Shown here: positions 36,947 to 49,600 of the stretch, piece after piece
How positions within the stretch are numbered: position 1 is the first letter of the stretch
Layout: the number at the start of each line of letters is the position of its first letter
Source of the DNA: Citrus sinensis
Taxonomy: Eukaryota > Streptophyta > Magnoliopsida > Sapindales > Rutaceae
DNA length: 64,000 bases
Direction of reading: 5' to 3'
Assembly: GCF_022201045.2 (NCBI RefSeq)
Contig: NC_068558.1
Span: 6,415,501 to 6,479,500, forward strand
Notes under the pieces: generated by a model
The model's input: the letters and a program-made list of their open reading frames with translations, nothing else
What the model was told of the DNA's origin: nothing
The model's database searches: none
Made by a program: the position numbers and the translations under genes

Positions 36947-38499
36947 TTTGGTTAAAGCGCAAAGTGGAGGGTTTATTTTGACCATTCCTAATTTCCTATA
37001 GTCAAATTAACAGTGCATTTTTTTTAGCAAAGATCATGTAGTCTAGCTTGGGTTTCTTTGTGCAGAGGTGGTAAACAAGTTGCTTATCTAAAGAAAAAAC
37101 AAAAAGGAAAAAAAATTCATTCTTTTGTATTCATTTACGTTCTGATCTTCTCAATAAAATGATTTATTTATTTATTTATTTTACTTCTTAAATTTGGCTT
37201 TTACATTAGAGCAAATTATAATTGGCTTGGCATGAACATCAAGTTACTAAACGTGTTCCATATCACCTAAAAAAACAAAATGATCTGTTTTACATTGAAA
37301 AATTAAAAATAATTCGAAGGTGTCCCTACACTGTGGCATGAATAATTTAATAAGGTCAATTTTCTGAGCATTATTTAAGATTAAAATGTCAATTAAAATT
37401 GTAGTACCACCTGCAACAAACTGCAGTAGATACCAAGAATAAACAGGATTTGCAGAGCTGAACCAATTTGGTAGAGAGATTTTGAATGCTCAAAACTTTG
37501 TTTCATTAGGATCCTTTATTTTGATGATCCTTTTGATTTGTAGCATTATCTTTAGACTATATTATTTTCTGCTGGCAAATATGCTTCTTGCTGTAATATT
37601 TTGTGCCCCAACATTCCTAGAGCAATTATGCAAGATAGAGTTGAATTTGTTACTGTTACGAGTTTGTATGATGATTATATGTGAATATGACTAAATTTCT
37701 AAGTTTTGTATTGTTAATTGTTTCGTGTTATTAGGTTTTTTTCCCCTCCCTCCTCCAAATGTGCATGATGGAGTTAAACATGTGATGTGCTGTGATAAGA
37801 GGTACTTGTTTTCATTGTTGCAGGTAGATGATCAAGGCCGAAGATTGGGAAAAAGAAGACGGCAGTTCCCAAATTCCTCTCGTCAACACCTGAAGGTGGT
37901 TGAATTACAGGGGTTCTTGGGGGTCAGTTTGATCTTGAAGTTGCGTCTCACTTGCTGCAAATTGTAATAATGCTTGAGAAGTTGGTCGTGGAACCTTCCA
38001 CAATCTTGAAGTTGGTTGTGGGAGTCAGTTTGATCTTTAAAGTGGAAGTTCCACGGTGGAACCTTCCACATATAGGAGGAAAAAATCACTTGGATATTGT
38101 AGTAAGATGCATAACGTCAGGTTGCCTCACGGTATTGAACTTGTAGTTTCGGAAGTCAAACTTTGTTCATTTGAAAGTAAAGACATTGTTTACTGTTATG
38201 TCCGCAGTCAAGGTTTAGATCCTTATTACTAAATTATGTTCCATGTAAACCTTTAGGCTCTTATCCACAAGGTGAGCCTACTCAAACACTAGCAGCCTGC
38301 ACGTTTTCTGATGATAATGTTCACCTAGTATTTCCGCCTTCATTAGAACATTTTGTTTTCCTTAATATTCACCAAAATGGTACTTGAAGTCTTTGGTTTA
38401 CTAAAAGTGTGACACTTTACAAATGAATCTCTGAAGCAACGACAATGCGAGTGAAAGATGAATGTATACAGGTGACAGAGACGCCCAGATTTAAAGGAC
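36947..38499. other. 3' flank of the LRR receptor gene, no separate gene seen
   Basis: Begins with the 3' UTR. Around 37900-38070 there are interleaved short repeats: GTCAGTTTGATCTT twice, and GTGGAACCTTCCAC at 37988-38001 and 38056-38069, a near-palindrome. Short frames here match nothing I know. Confidence 0.45.
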
Positions 38500-38790
38500 T
38501 CTGAAGTTTATAGCTTTTGATGTGATTCTTTTGGAGCTGGTTGCCAAGCGGAAACCAGTGGAGAGTCCTGGTGCGAGGTGGTGGTATAGCGTGAACGCGT
38601 AAGAGAATTGCTGGAGAGTGGATCCTCTCCAGCTTGATTTCATGGAAGTTTGTGGAGTTTTGCAGAAACTGAATTTTATGTAGTTGGGTTTAATTTATTC
38701 ATCCGAGGTGTCTTCAAGAGCAGGTATGGCTGAAACTGCTCGGGTGGTCGTGTTAGTAACTGTAAGACATGGATTGGGGATTCATAGTGA
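38500..38790 (+). pseudogene. Broken duplicate of the LRR kinase C-terminus
   Basis: Translated on the plus strand, the stretch begins VYSFDVILLELVAKRKPVES, which aligns with VYSFGVILLELVTGRKPVES of the intact gene (about 36658-36720). It continues through lesions to SSEVSSRAGMAE, aligned with TSEVPSRRPSMAE, and ends near VRHGLG, aligned with IRNGLG. Deletions, frame breaks and stops (for example in the equivalent of the region after KPVESP) make it non-coding. It covers only the last ~95 codons of the kinase, 1.6 kb downstream of the parent and in the same direction. The rest of the duplicate is lost or was never copied. Confidence 0.85.
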
Positions 38791-38977
38791 AGCCTTTTGA
38801 AATTTGAACTGTCATGTTACCCTTACTTATACGACTAGAGGAGGCATAAATCGCCTTCAATATTAATAAACTCCATTACACACCTTTGATCACAGCAATT
38901 GTAAAACGAGCTTCTTCTACAAAGAATCTGTAAGCGATTTCATTCTATTAAATAAACAAATAGCATTCCAAGTGATT

Positions 38978-41232
38978 TCAACTGTGAGATTTACAGGTTT
39001 GAGAAATTCTTCTTATTCGTTCCATAACTACATGAATATCTTTTTCAGTCAACAAAGTAAAACTGAAACTGAACCATCCCGGTTCTATACAGTGACAAGA
39101 AGATCCAGGAGTAACATTAACCTTAGCCACATTCAACAACTTATCCCAAAGCTCAAGCTCTCCCTTCTCACTGTAAGAGCTGATCAGTCCGCTCATGTCA
39201 GCCCAACAGTAGAAACCCCCATTACTCTTAGCACACTCAATGCCCAACTGCCTCAATCCTGCCACAAACTTTACATACAATCTTTGAAGCCTCTCCCTGT
39301 TAATATTGATGAACTTTTGAACAAATTTTGTATCTGAAAGCATCGACACAAGCAAATGCTGGGATGGAGCTGAAACGGAAGAGAACCTAGCCAACTTTTT
39401 AGCAGCAGCCAGGACACTGTTATTGTAGGAGTAGATAACACTAATCCTAAAACCTGGAAGAGAAAGGTCCTGTGATAGGTTGTATACTGTATGAACTCTA
39501 TCCCTGTCAAGGTATTCTGAATCAACAATTTCTGCCAAGCTCACAAATTCTTCAGTTCCAATTCCAAAAGTGGACCCTGCAAGTATTTCATTGGAGACTA
39601 TATGGATGTTCTTCTCTCTAGCAAAGTCCAGAAGGCTGTAAAGCGTTTCCCGATTAATTACATTGCCAACAGGATTTGAGGGGTTTGAAATTATAATCCC
39701 ACGAACTTTTAGACCTCGTTTCCTAGCATGGTTGAATGCCCGGTCTAGAGCAGTAATACTTAGACTGAAGTTGTCAGCACTACGGCAAGGAACAGGTATT
39801 ATCTCTACCCCAGTTCGCCATTTTACATTCCTGTCAAAACTGCACACAGTGCAAAACTTCAGTTTTCTCACAGGATGGTTCATTTACGGAATGAGAACTT
39901 CTGACACTGTCAAAGGGAATAAATAGTTACCACGGGTGATATGGCGTTGGAACTAGAAATGCATTCCCACTGTCTGCTAGGCTGAAGCTAAGTATCTCAA
40001 TTGCAGGAGCTGCTCCAGCTGTCAACACTATTTGTGATGGGTTGAAGGAAACTTCTTTTCCCAAGAATTGAGATACAAACCCTGCTACAGCCTGTGAGAT
40101 TAGAGTGCATGGTGAAGATAAAACGGTTAACTGCAGTTAACAAAAATATCATTCACACAAAAGAAAGCACCATTCATAATTCACAAAAGAACAGGGATTA
40201 AAGATTACAGTTTCAGTAATTCAACATAAATCTAAAATCACATGAGAGGGGCAGACGCAGATCCTCCTCAAAGAGAGATACCTCTTCTTAACAGACTACA
40301 AACTACTGGAGAGGATAATCTTCTTTCAGAGCATGTTGCTAGTTTAAAGTCATTTATAATCAAATAATTGCACAGCCTACTTTAATCAGTTTCACAGTCA
40401 AAAGAGAAAATAGAGAAAAGATAAAAGAAATGAAACAAACAAAAGCATAAGTTACAGAATGTCATTACCACTTTCAACTCCATCAATCCATCAAAAGGCT
40501 GGTAAAAAGCAATCCCATTACTTCCAGCTCCACCCACTATCGCCTCTTCTGCATTCTCAGCAAGCCAATTCTTAACCAAATCCAACGACAACTACACCAA
40601 CCAACAAAAAAGCTCAAAAGTTGATTAAAACCAATTTTTCTGTTATCCAAAGCCCAACTTAGACAAACCAAAGCCAAAACAATTATTGAGATATTTTCTT
40701 CTTTTCTTTTTTTTTTTTTTTATAAAAAAAACACCTTGTTTTGCGCCAAACCAAGCTGGATAACCCCACCCGGATTGCCCACTTCATCGTACGGGTCGTC
40801 CTCAACCTGCTTTGAACCCACATCGCACGGCGTCTCACCAGTCTTCAAAATGGAGATGACCCGACCCGACACACAAGCGGGTCCGCCCACATTTCTCGGC
40901 GACAGCAGCGACCGAGACAAACTCCGCGGCAACCCATGATGCTCCGTCAACTGCCCCGAGGAACTGGACCGCGACGGAGCGGAAGAAGCCGTATTCTGTG
41001 TCGGAGAAGATGAGCTCGGGTCGTTGGGGTCACCCGGGTCATTACGGAATCGTTTGAGGTAAAGCTGGAGAAAGTAAAAGAGGGCACATGGGATTACGGA
41101 GCCCAGAAACAGACCTCCCCTCCCTTGAACCACCCCTTGTAACGGTACAATCACTCTCATGGCGGTTCCTCCACCGCTGCTGCTCGAACTACTGATTGGC
41201 TTGGGTTCCTCGTCGGCTCGGGCTCGGGTCAT
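38978..41232 (-). CDS. ACS10: ACS10-like aminotransferase, predicted catalytically dead
   Basis: Four exons on the minus strand (41232-40735, 40591-40469, 40091-39931, 39839-38978), GT-AG, give 547 residues. The start at 41232 (MTRARADEE) was chosen because the upstream frame has no ATG. Residues ~35-60 ([20 protein letters not shown]) form the membrane-anchor-like N-terminus typical of ACS10/ACS12. The fold-type I aminotransferase domain follows, with [33 protein letters not shown] and [11 protein letters not shown]. Arabidopsis ACS10 (557 residues) is an active aminotransferase, not an ACC synthase. Here the PLP Schiff-base Lys of SLSKD is Gln (Q384, NLSQD). The Asp and Tyr of the DEIY motif are Asn and Leu (N344, L347 in SNEILAG). 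The substrate-carboxylate Arg of GWFR is Ser (S518). The frame and splice sites are otherwise intact, so this is a candidate pseudoenzyme. It is tail-to-tail with the LRR receptor gene, as in Arabidopsis. Confidence 0.9.
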
Positions 41233-43929
41233 TGTAAGAACTGAAATGGACTCATGGAGGGATGTTGCCGGAGATGGGAAAAATATCGGGTGGCTTCGAT
41301 GAGTAAATTGGGCACGTTGATTACAAAGCCGAAGGGAGGATGCTGTCACTGGTGCTTCTATTGTTTAAATTTTATTTTCCTTTTTTTGGTGTTTTTATTT
41401 TTGAATTTGTAAAATTTTATTTTGTGCGCCGTTCCTTGTTTGAGGGAAAGATGAGATATTGTTGTTGGGATTTTTTTTTTGTCTCTTTTGGAGGGAGCGT
41501 GTGTTTACGAAAATGGGCATTTTATTAGTTTTGTTTGCCCACTTTTGAGTAAATGGAGGTTTATCCTTTTTTTCTTAAATCATTTTTTTAAAATTATATT
41601 TTAGATAATGAAAATGGAAATTTTTATTTCTTTGTTTTGCAATTAGTGGGAAGAAAACTTGTACTTTACTTTCTTTTATGGCAATGTCAAACTATTTGGT
41701 TGCTTGCTTTGACATTTTCGTGTTGGAGATAAAAGGTGTTCAGGATTCAAAAATTTTTTGCTCTTTAGTGGGTTATGGAGACTGGATAGAAGTAGAAATT
41801 GTTATTAAAAAAAGAAAAAAAATTAATATTTTATTTAAATAATTAGGTCATGTTTGTATCCGTCATTAAATATTATCAAATGTGCCGTTGGGTGTTTATC
41901 GAATGTTTTACTATTGATCAATTTTATTTTTATTATTAATATAATCGTAAAATAAAATAACGACACATAATACTTGACGATAAATTGTAAATCACTCTTT
42001 ATTTAGAATGACAATCTTTTATTTTTATTAAAAAATATGAAAATATCAATTTACGTTCATCTATTATTAAAAAGTTTTTTTTAAAAAAAATAGAGTGACC
42101 AACATATCTCATATTTATCTTTATTTTTTAAATAAAAATAAAGTAAATTAAGTTTTCGTATTTTTAAAGAGGTAAATTAAACCTCTATCTAATCTAAAAG
42201 ATGATGAATTGAGGTTTATTGACATTGCTTTACTTATGATGCAAGTTGGAAAACAAATTGCATTGATGTGATTTTCCAGATTGAAAGTAGAGATCACAGA
42301 TTCACAGATGGCGTCCAGTACGCATGCACAGCATCTGTTTGAGTATTCTTGAAAACTCGCAGCATTAATGAATGAATGAATGAATTAATTTGGATCATGG
42401 AGATCCGTCGAAGTCACCAGTTTAATAATTCTTAACAAACAGACAAATGCAGTCTCCTTTTCATGCTGTCAAATAATACAAACAAGTGGTCACTAACGTA
42501 AAAGTCAAAAGGATAATCCAGATTCCATCCTCACACAATCTCCAAAAACACCATGTTATTTTCTCGCAACTAATGATGCAATTTTTCTCGACAAATACGA
42601 CAGAGTTACTTGGGTTCATCGTAATTTCAGTAGCCAGATAACTTAACATCATCATTTTAGTAACAAGAGACAGACAATGTTTTAATCTGACAATTTTAAT
42701 AATAGGATGGATGGTCTATTGGTTCCATAATAAATTCTCTGTATGGAACAAAATATGATGGAATCTGGCCCCAATTGGACGTCGGAGTATTTGCATTGCA
42801 CTTGGAGACAATCAGCCGAATTTGTCTCTTCCTCATCTCCCTACCACCACAAGCCCAAATCCAGCAAGGCAAGCCACCAAAAAATATCCCCAGGGGCCCA
42901 GGCACCCTATAATTTAGTTTTTCATTTTTATTTTTCCTCTCGGTTAACTTATAATTCATGCAACAAAAGTTGTCTAGTCTAGTCATTTTCCCGACCCTTT
43001 TTGCTAGGACCATAACGTTGAATTCCCACAAAAGAAAATAATAATAAAGAACCGGGTGATGCTTACTTGAGCCAAACGCTTTGCTTGTTAAATTTGGATT
43101 TGGAGGTCAATTATGGCCGGCATGTATGTGAGTGATCCATTTATTGAACTATAGATTATTATTATTTTTTTTTATGCCGCATGTACACTCCATTGACTGA
43201 AAGTTAAGTCGGTTGTCCAAGTAACATGTTAAGGGAAGTTTGGAAGAAGCTTAGAAATTGCAGATGAATTTATCCAGGAGATTTCTACCTCATCTTCACC
43301 CCAAAAATCGAAAAAAAAGGGCAAAAGACAAATCGACCCTTGTCATCGTGACACGTGGACGATGAACTTAGGATGCTGTGAGATTCATGGTTGCTCTCTC
43401 CATCACAGGCCACAATTACATGGCCAGCCATTAGTAATCGGCAAAATACGACAGAAACATGTGCATACACGCACAAATAGATATGGTATAATTGTGAGCA
43501 CACGTCTAGTATTTGATGATTTGATGCGGATGTTTGCGGCTTGAATGCAAAGTTGGTTGCGGGCTTTATCTTTACAAGTAACAACGGTTATGACTTGCGA
43601 ATCTTGACAGTTTAGTTTTTGTTATTTGGTTAGACATTGATGGGTGGATGCATGTTTCGAGTATATCCAGCTATTTATTGTACTATTTGTATCTCCGTCT
43701 GCTAGCTTTGTTTTTGTCGTTCATACTTTGAGACTCAAATTGAAACTCTTGGCTATGCATTTTTGCTATAAACCGATGAGGTCGACATTCCTTCAGCCCA
43801 AAAGACCACCGGCTTTCGGTCGTTTCCATTAATAATCAAACCATATTATATATATATATATTTTTTAGTTTCATAATTTTTTTATATTATATTAGAATAT
43901 CAAAATTGTTTGGTGTTTGAGGAATGAAA
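41233..43929. other. Intergenic DNA
   Basis: AT-rich; contains the upstream region of the ACS10-like gene. A 111-codon minus-strand frame (43031-42696) and others lack any recognised motif and were not called. No repeat of note was seen apart from short TGAA/AATG runs near 42370. Confidence 0.5.
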
Positions 43930-44010
43930 TGGGGTGACCAAAATAAGGTGTTTGCTCGTACATTTTTATGCTCTCCTCAAAGTAAAAAGTGAGCAAATAG
44001 TTGATAGGCT

Positions 44011-44363
44011 ACCAGGAGATTATTTGGTCACCTCGACCAGGATGTTATTTGGTGACCTCAAGTACAACACCTCGATTAAGATGTTATTGGTCACCTCGAG
44101 CACATCACCTCGACCAAGATGTTATTTGGTGATCTCGAGCATATCATCCCAACTAGGATGTTATTTGGTGACATTGAGCACATCACCTCGACCAATATGT
44201 TATTGGGTGACCTCGAGCACATCACCCCGACTAGGATGTTATTTGATGACCTCGAGCACATCATCTCGACCGGGATGTTATTCGGTGATCTCGGGCACAT
44301 TATCTCGACCAAAAGATTATTTGGTGACCTCGAGCAGATCATCTTGACCAATAGGTTACCAGG
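44011..44363 (+). repeat. 39-bp minisatellite, about nine copies
   Basis: Unit resembles GATGTTATTTGGTGACCTCG followed by AGCACATCACCTCGACCAG, with 10-20 percent divergence between copies. The unit length is a multiple of three, which keeps several frames open and yields spurious long ORFs on both strands. The array is bracketed by ATAGG(C/T)TACCAGGA at its start (near 44006) and end (44352). Confidence 0.9.
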
Positions 44364-44819
44364 AAGCACGACTCAATAAAAACAAATCTCAATTATTTTC
44401 TTCGATATATTAGGGACCATGTTCTTAGTGGGCTAAAAATTAGTAGTTTTCTTGAGAATTTTATGGGAGAGGATAAAAACCGCCATAATTTCCTATAAAA
44501 ACCATTGGAAAAGAAGGAAAAATGGGGGATTCTTTTCTCTCTCTCTTTGGGCGACTGAACCCATGGGAACTTTTTCTCTCTCTATCACTGAGAAATTTCT
44601 CTTTCTCTCATGATTTTTTTTCTTTAAGATTGATTATTTTCTATTGTTTTCCCATAAATTTACTTAAAACTTTTTGTTTAAAGCATTCATAATTAAGCCA
44701 CGTGAATTGTGGTACAAGTTTTTCCAAAGAGACACAAATCGCTGACTTGAGCATCGGAGGATTTTCGCTAGAAAAACTTCCGGTGCCCTCTTACTGTTCT
44801 TTGTGCTCGCAAGCTTGCG

Positions 44820-45025
44820 GGTTATCTGCTCATCGAGTATCTGCTCATGGATCATTTGCTTGTGGATCATCTGCTCGTGGATTATCTACTCGTAGATCAT
44901 CTGCTCGTAGATTATCTGCTCATGGATCATCTGCTCATTGATTATATGCTCATGGATCATCTGCTCATGGTGCTCACTGAACAGCAGTTCACAGATTATC
45001 AGCTCATGAATTATCTGCTCGTGGT
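44820..45025 (+). repeat. 15-bp minisatellite, about thirteen copies
   Basis: Consensus GATCATCTGCTCATG with variants (GATTATCTGCTCGTG). It is interrupted near 44975-44990 and then resumes for three more units. Divisible by three, so it too yields spurious frames. Confidence 0.9.
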
Positions 45026-45100
45026 TAGAGGATTTTCTTGGAGATCAACCAGCAACTTCCCACCAAATAAATTTAATGCTGATGTAGGGATCTGAGATCG

Positions 45101-46546
45101 AGTCACTAACCAACTCATCCAAATTCTCGTATCAATAGAAATTTTATTTAATAATTTATTTTAAATTATATTTAATTTAAGATTAAATATCAAAATTTTA
45201 ATCATTAATTTATTTAAACTAGTATTAAGTATTAACCATAAAAATAATCAACTATTTCTTTTAAGTAGTACTGAATATTAAATATTAAAGTCAATAATTA
45301 TCCATATAATTTAAAATTATTATATTTAAATAATTATTTAACTTTATTAACTTAAATTAACATAGTTATATCCAATATTGTATCAAGCAAAAGGTACTTT
45401 TGTATATAATCCAATCTAATTTAAATCTAAAAGTTAATCCATCTAAATGCAGCCTTAATGATACAATAATGATGCACATTTAAACTACTACTTTACAAAC
45501 TTCCTTGCGTAGTATGGGTGTGACACATGGCGTTAAATGGGAAAAAAGTTCCAAAGCGTGAAGTAAAAGGCCCTTGTGTCTATAATCAAACCCCCATAAT
45601 AACCAAAGCTTGTGACAATTATAAACAACAATAATTGTAAAGTAGCCTTTCGCTAAATAATTAAATGAAACTTCAATAGACACGCATTTAGAAAGTGAAC
45701 CAAGATGATAATCCAAACCATTAATGTTTCATACAAGGGTATCCCATTAACATGAATCCCGTGACCGCATTGAATGAACACAGAACAATGATATGATATC
45801 TAGCCAGTACTGTACTCATAATTAATGGACAACATTAATTGGTTTTCTCGACCTTCCGGGTCATCACTCTGAGGCACTGAATTCAAACTTAGGCTCCTTT
45901 AACAGTTACTTTATTCAAGTGCCGGCAGAAATAGATGAAGGCGATCCCAAAGTAAATGCTATGAAGTTGAAAGCTTCCCATATTTTCTCCGAGACTAGTG
46001 CATATGGTCTAATTACTTTCCCTGTGACTATACAATTTGGTTCTCTTTTTACCTGGTTTGGCACCGGCAGGCGTTTGCTTTCGTAAATTTTTAAAGAGAT
46101 TGGGAAAAGGTTTCTGGTATTCACATTGAAACGTTCCTGTTTGGTTATAAAGAATCCGTGAGTTATATTAATGCAAGAAAAGTCTTTAAGTTTAAAAGCC
46201 ACAAATAACAATCTCCATCTCCATGCTAATATGCCTACCCGCAGATAGATAGGGAATTGTTGCCATTTCAAAATTTGGTACTTGCTGCAAGGACTGCTTG
46301 TACATGTTCGTTCAATGGAACTACATGTAAGTTATGGTTGGAGCTTTTTAATTGTAAATCAAAACATGGTTTCTGTTTGATGAAGATAGGAATTAGCATG
46401 AGGAGCCTCGTGGTGAGTTTCAACATACAATAAAATAATCTAGGCAACATTAATCAAGATCAAAACTATATACTGATCTTTTTTTTTTTAAAGAGTAGGA
46501 AGAACAAGTACTAAAGAGTTGCATAGTGGAATTAAATGCAAGCCAA

Positions 46547-46604
<58 letters not shown>

Positions 46605-49600
46605 GTAATAAAAGCCGACTCCTATTGATTGGTATTTTAAAAGATTGAAGATCGAAAGGAGTGTGGCATGAGATTTTAGAGGGTCAGATATTTTATTTTA
46701 ATTTTTCAACAATTTGGGTGACAAACCAAGGTTCTTGAGTATTTGATAAACACTTGCAATTTTGTTTTGATAGATAATCATTTATTAAAAAATAAGTTTG
46801 GAAAATAATAATAAATAATTTTTACTTAACAGTTAACAGTGTTAGCATCGATCCATTTTCCTTGACAATTAGAAGTATTATCCTATGACAATTGTGGCTT
46901 AAAAATCATGATAATAGAGCCCTAGAACATTAAACGTCTACTTTTCAGGCGAATAGCAACTTTATTTGTGATTCTATTTATTTATTTATTTTTAAAATGT
47001 TATAATTTAAATACATACAATGTGAAGTCAAGCGAAAGTCTAAATATATATAATTTTTTGTGCGTAATCCACAAGTCTACCAAACATTAACTTGAAAATC
47101 TGAGATATCTATCCCTATAAAATCTCAAGGCCAGATAAGGGCTTGAGCCCAACCCTCAAGATATGGAACCTTATTGTTCAATTACTTGCTCTAGATCATG
47201 TTGACCTTTCCTTTCTCTCTTTTAAGTACTTGGCAATGCTATTTTGACATTTCCTCTGCAGATTTTATTTTACTGCTATTAAAAGAATTACAGCATCAGT
47301 AGTAGAATTATTGTAAACCATTTTATACTAAATGAAACATATGCAGCCTTGATTTTTTTTTTTTTTTGTTTTAAAGAATAGTTACCAGTTACCCAAGTTA
47401 CACGTAATTCCTTAATCTTGAATTTTTATATATAAACAAAAAAAATATTTCTAATCATTAATTCACTATAGAAGATAAAAAAAAATATCGATTTTTTTTA
47501 ATGAGGGCATATATAGTAAACGAAATCATTATAAAATTATGCCATAAGACTCTAAATTAGAGCTTTTCTTTTTAAAAGAGACTTAAAATTGGATGCATTT
47601 TATATGCATTATTTAGATGTACCATTTCATTTTGTTGTTCACAATACTAGTCTTGAAATTGTAAAATATTAATATGCAAAATTTTACACGAATTAAACAC
47701 CTTAAAAATATCTCATCAATTTATAATAAATGGTTTGTGAATTGAATCACAAAGTTGTTAATACTGCCCATAAATAAACATTTTTTAAAAGTTATTTTGA
47801 TGTAATTTTAGACATAGTATATGGTGAATGATATAATAAAAAATATTAAAATAGGAAGAAAATTATAAAATCACACACAATGAAAATTAGGGAATTGTGT
47901 AATGATAACTATGTTCAGAAAAATACATAATCGTCCATTTAAAAGATCGAAAAAGATTCGAAATCATTTTGAGATTTGAGAAGAATGTAATAATAATGGA
48001 AATAAAATGAACATAAAGATGGCTTTAATCTTTATTAATTAATCAAATTCTCAAAATGCCATATCAATTATTTATTCATTAATTTGAAAGATTTCTTTCT
48101 AAATAATTCATTGGTAGAAATTGAGCATTTGTGCTTATCAAAAAATTTAATGAGTTTATATTTTTCATCACTTGTAATATAAAACATTATCTATGAAGAT
48201 TATTTTGTTTATTTTTCACTAAACATGTAAATTATTTTGTTACAAAATTTATATCAATCAAGAAATGTAATTAAATTGAAGTGATATAAGATAAAAATAC
48301 AATTGGTTTGTGAGCAATGAAATTTATTTATGAAGTGATTTATAAGAAAGAATTTATATAAAATAATTTTTATACCGTTTATAAATAACTAGTATAATTT
48401 ATTATATTTTGTACATACAGAATATTAAATAATTAAATTTTTGTGACGTTTAATTGTTGTGTTTGAATTGGTTTATTCTACTTTTCAAGTTGTAAATTTA
48501 TCTATATCCTATTTAACTGGTATGATTTTTTATTTTTCATGGAATTTAAGTTATTTAACTTATAAAGAACTGCCGCACAAGGAACACTTTAAATTATTTT
48601 ATTTTATTTTATTTAATTATTACAAATAGTAAATTTCATCCAATAATTCTCATTAATCACATTATTTAAAATCGAGCATGCAGGCCCCCACCACTTTCCC
48701 ACCTCTTTTCCTACCTGACAAACGAATAAAACCGTTAGGGGCAATCTCGCAATATCCTTCAAATCACAAGGGCTGACTCAAATCCCGCCGAAATTTCAGA
48801 CTCCTCGACAGTTTCTCGGCGCCCGAAAATGAAAACGGCTCGTACCCCAATAATTTTGCCCCTCACTTCTTAGACAAACCCCACTCCCGTTTGACCATCT
48901 TGCCCTTCCTCTATTTAAATTTCAAATTACACATAAAACCGATTGAGCTTTACATCATACATTTATTATTAATTTTTGTTCATTTATTTTAGTGAGAATG
49001 AAGTCATAGCTCCTATCAAAAAGAAAAGAAAAGAAAAAAGGTCGAAGCTCATTGTTTTGCAATAAATTGTAAAACAGGCTAATCAAATTTAATTAGAGTT
49101 TTGATTTAAAATATATTATCTTTAATTTAGGTTAGTTCTGTAGTTATTGAATACAAATAATTAGCTACTAAAATTTTCAATTAATATAAATAATAATTTA
49201 TTTTTAACATGTAAAAACTCATTAAAATTTATGTTTCTTTTCTAAGCATAAAACCTAGTATTGTTTACACTCCATAAGTCAAGTATTTCATTTAAGAAAT
49301 TTTGTCGAATTAATCATTAAAAAGAACTAAATCAAACTTATATGATAAGTGAATTATATATTTTATAAATCATACTTTTTAAAAAGTTTTATAATCCAAA
49401 TTGTAGTAGTAAATACTTAATATTTGACTTGATGTATGATAAGGTAAGAAATTATCTAAAAAAATAAATCACGCTATATTATATGGTCACTTTATCATTA
49501 TATCTGCTTAATGAGGAAATAATAGAATCGTATTGTTTTGTTAAGGTGATGATAAGTGCTAGATTTATCACAAACTAAATTGATAATTATAAAAAGTAAT

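Larger units (their letters stand above)
43930..45100 (+). mobile_element. LTR fragment or solo LTR with two internal minisatellites
   Basis: Order on the plus strand: a 39-bp tandem array (about 44011-44363); a TATA box TATAAAA at 44494-44500; a CT-rich leader; TTTTCCCATAAA (44647-44658); the signature GCATCGGAGGATTTTCGCTA with AAAACTTCCGGTG (44751-44785); then a 15-bp tandem array (44820-45025). The TATA, TTTTCCC and CGGAGGATTT order matches the LTR-like stretches at 32.0-32.65 kb and 63.2-63.8 kb, placing it in the same broad gypsy/Tat LTR group. No coding part or clear ends were found, so it may be a solo LTR. Confidence 0.6.

Noticed and set aside
41233-41349. N-terminal extension of the ACS10-like protein
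   Set aside because: The extended frame begins with GTG and has no ATG before 41232; the family start matches MTR at 41232.
42696-43031. 111-codon minus-strand frame
   Set aside because: No known motif, no good upstream signals, and not conserved-looking.
44011-45025. CRISPR-like or coding repeat array
   Set aside because: Repeats are contiguous without unique spacers, in a plant LTR context; the frames exist only because unit lengths are multiples of three.
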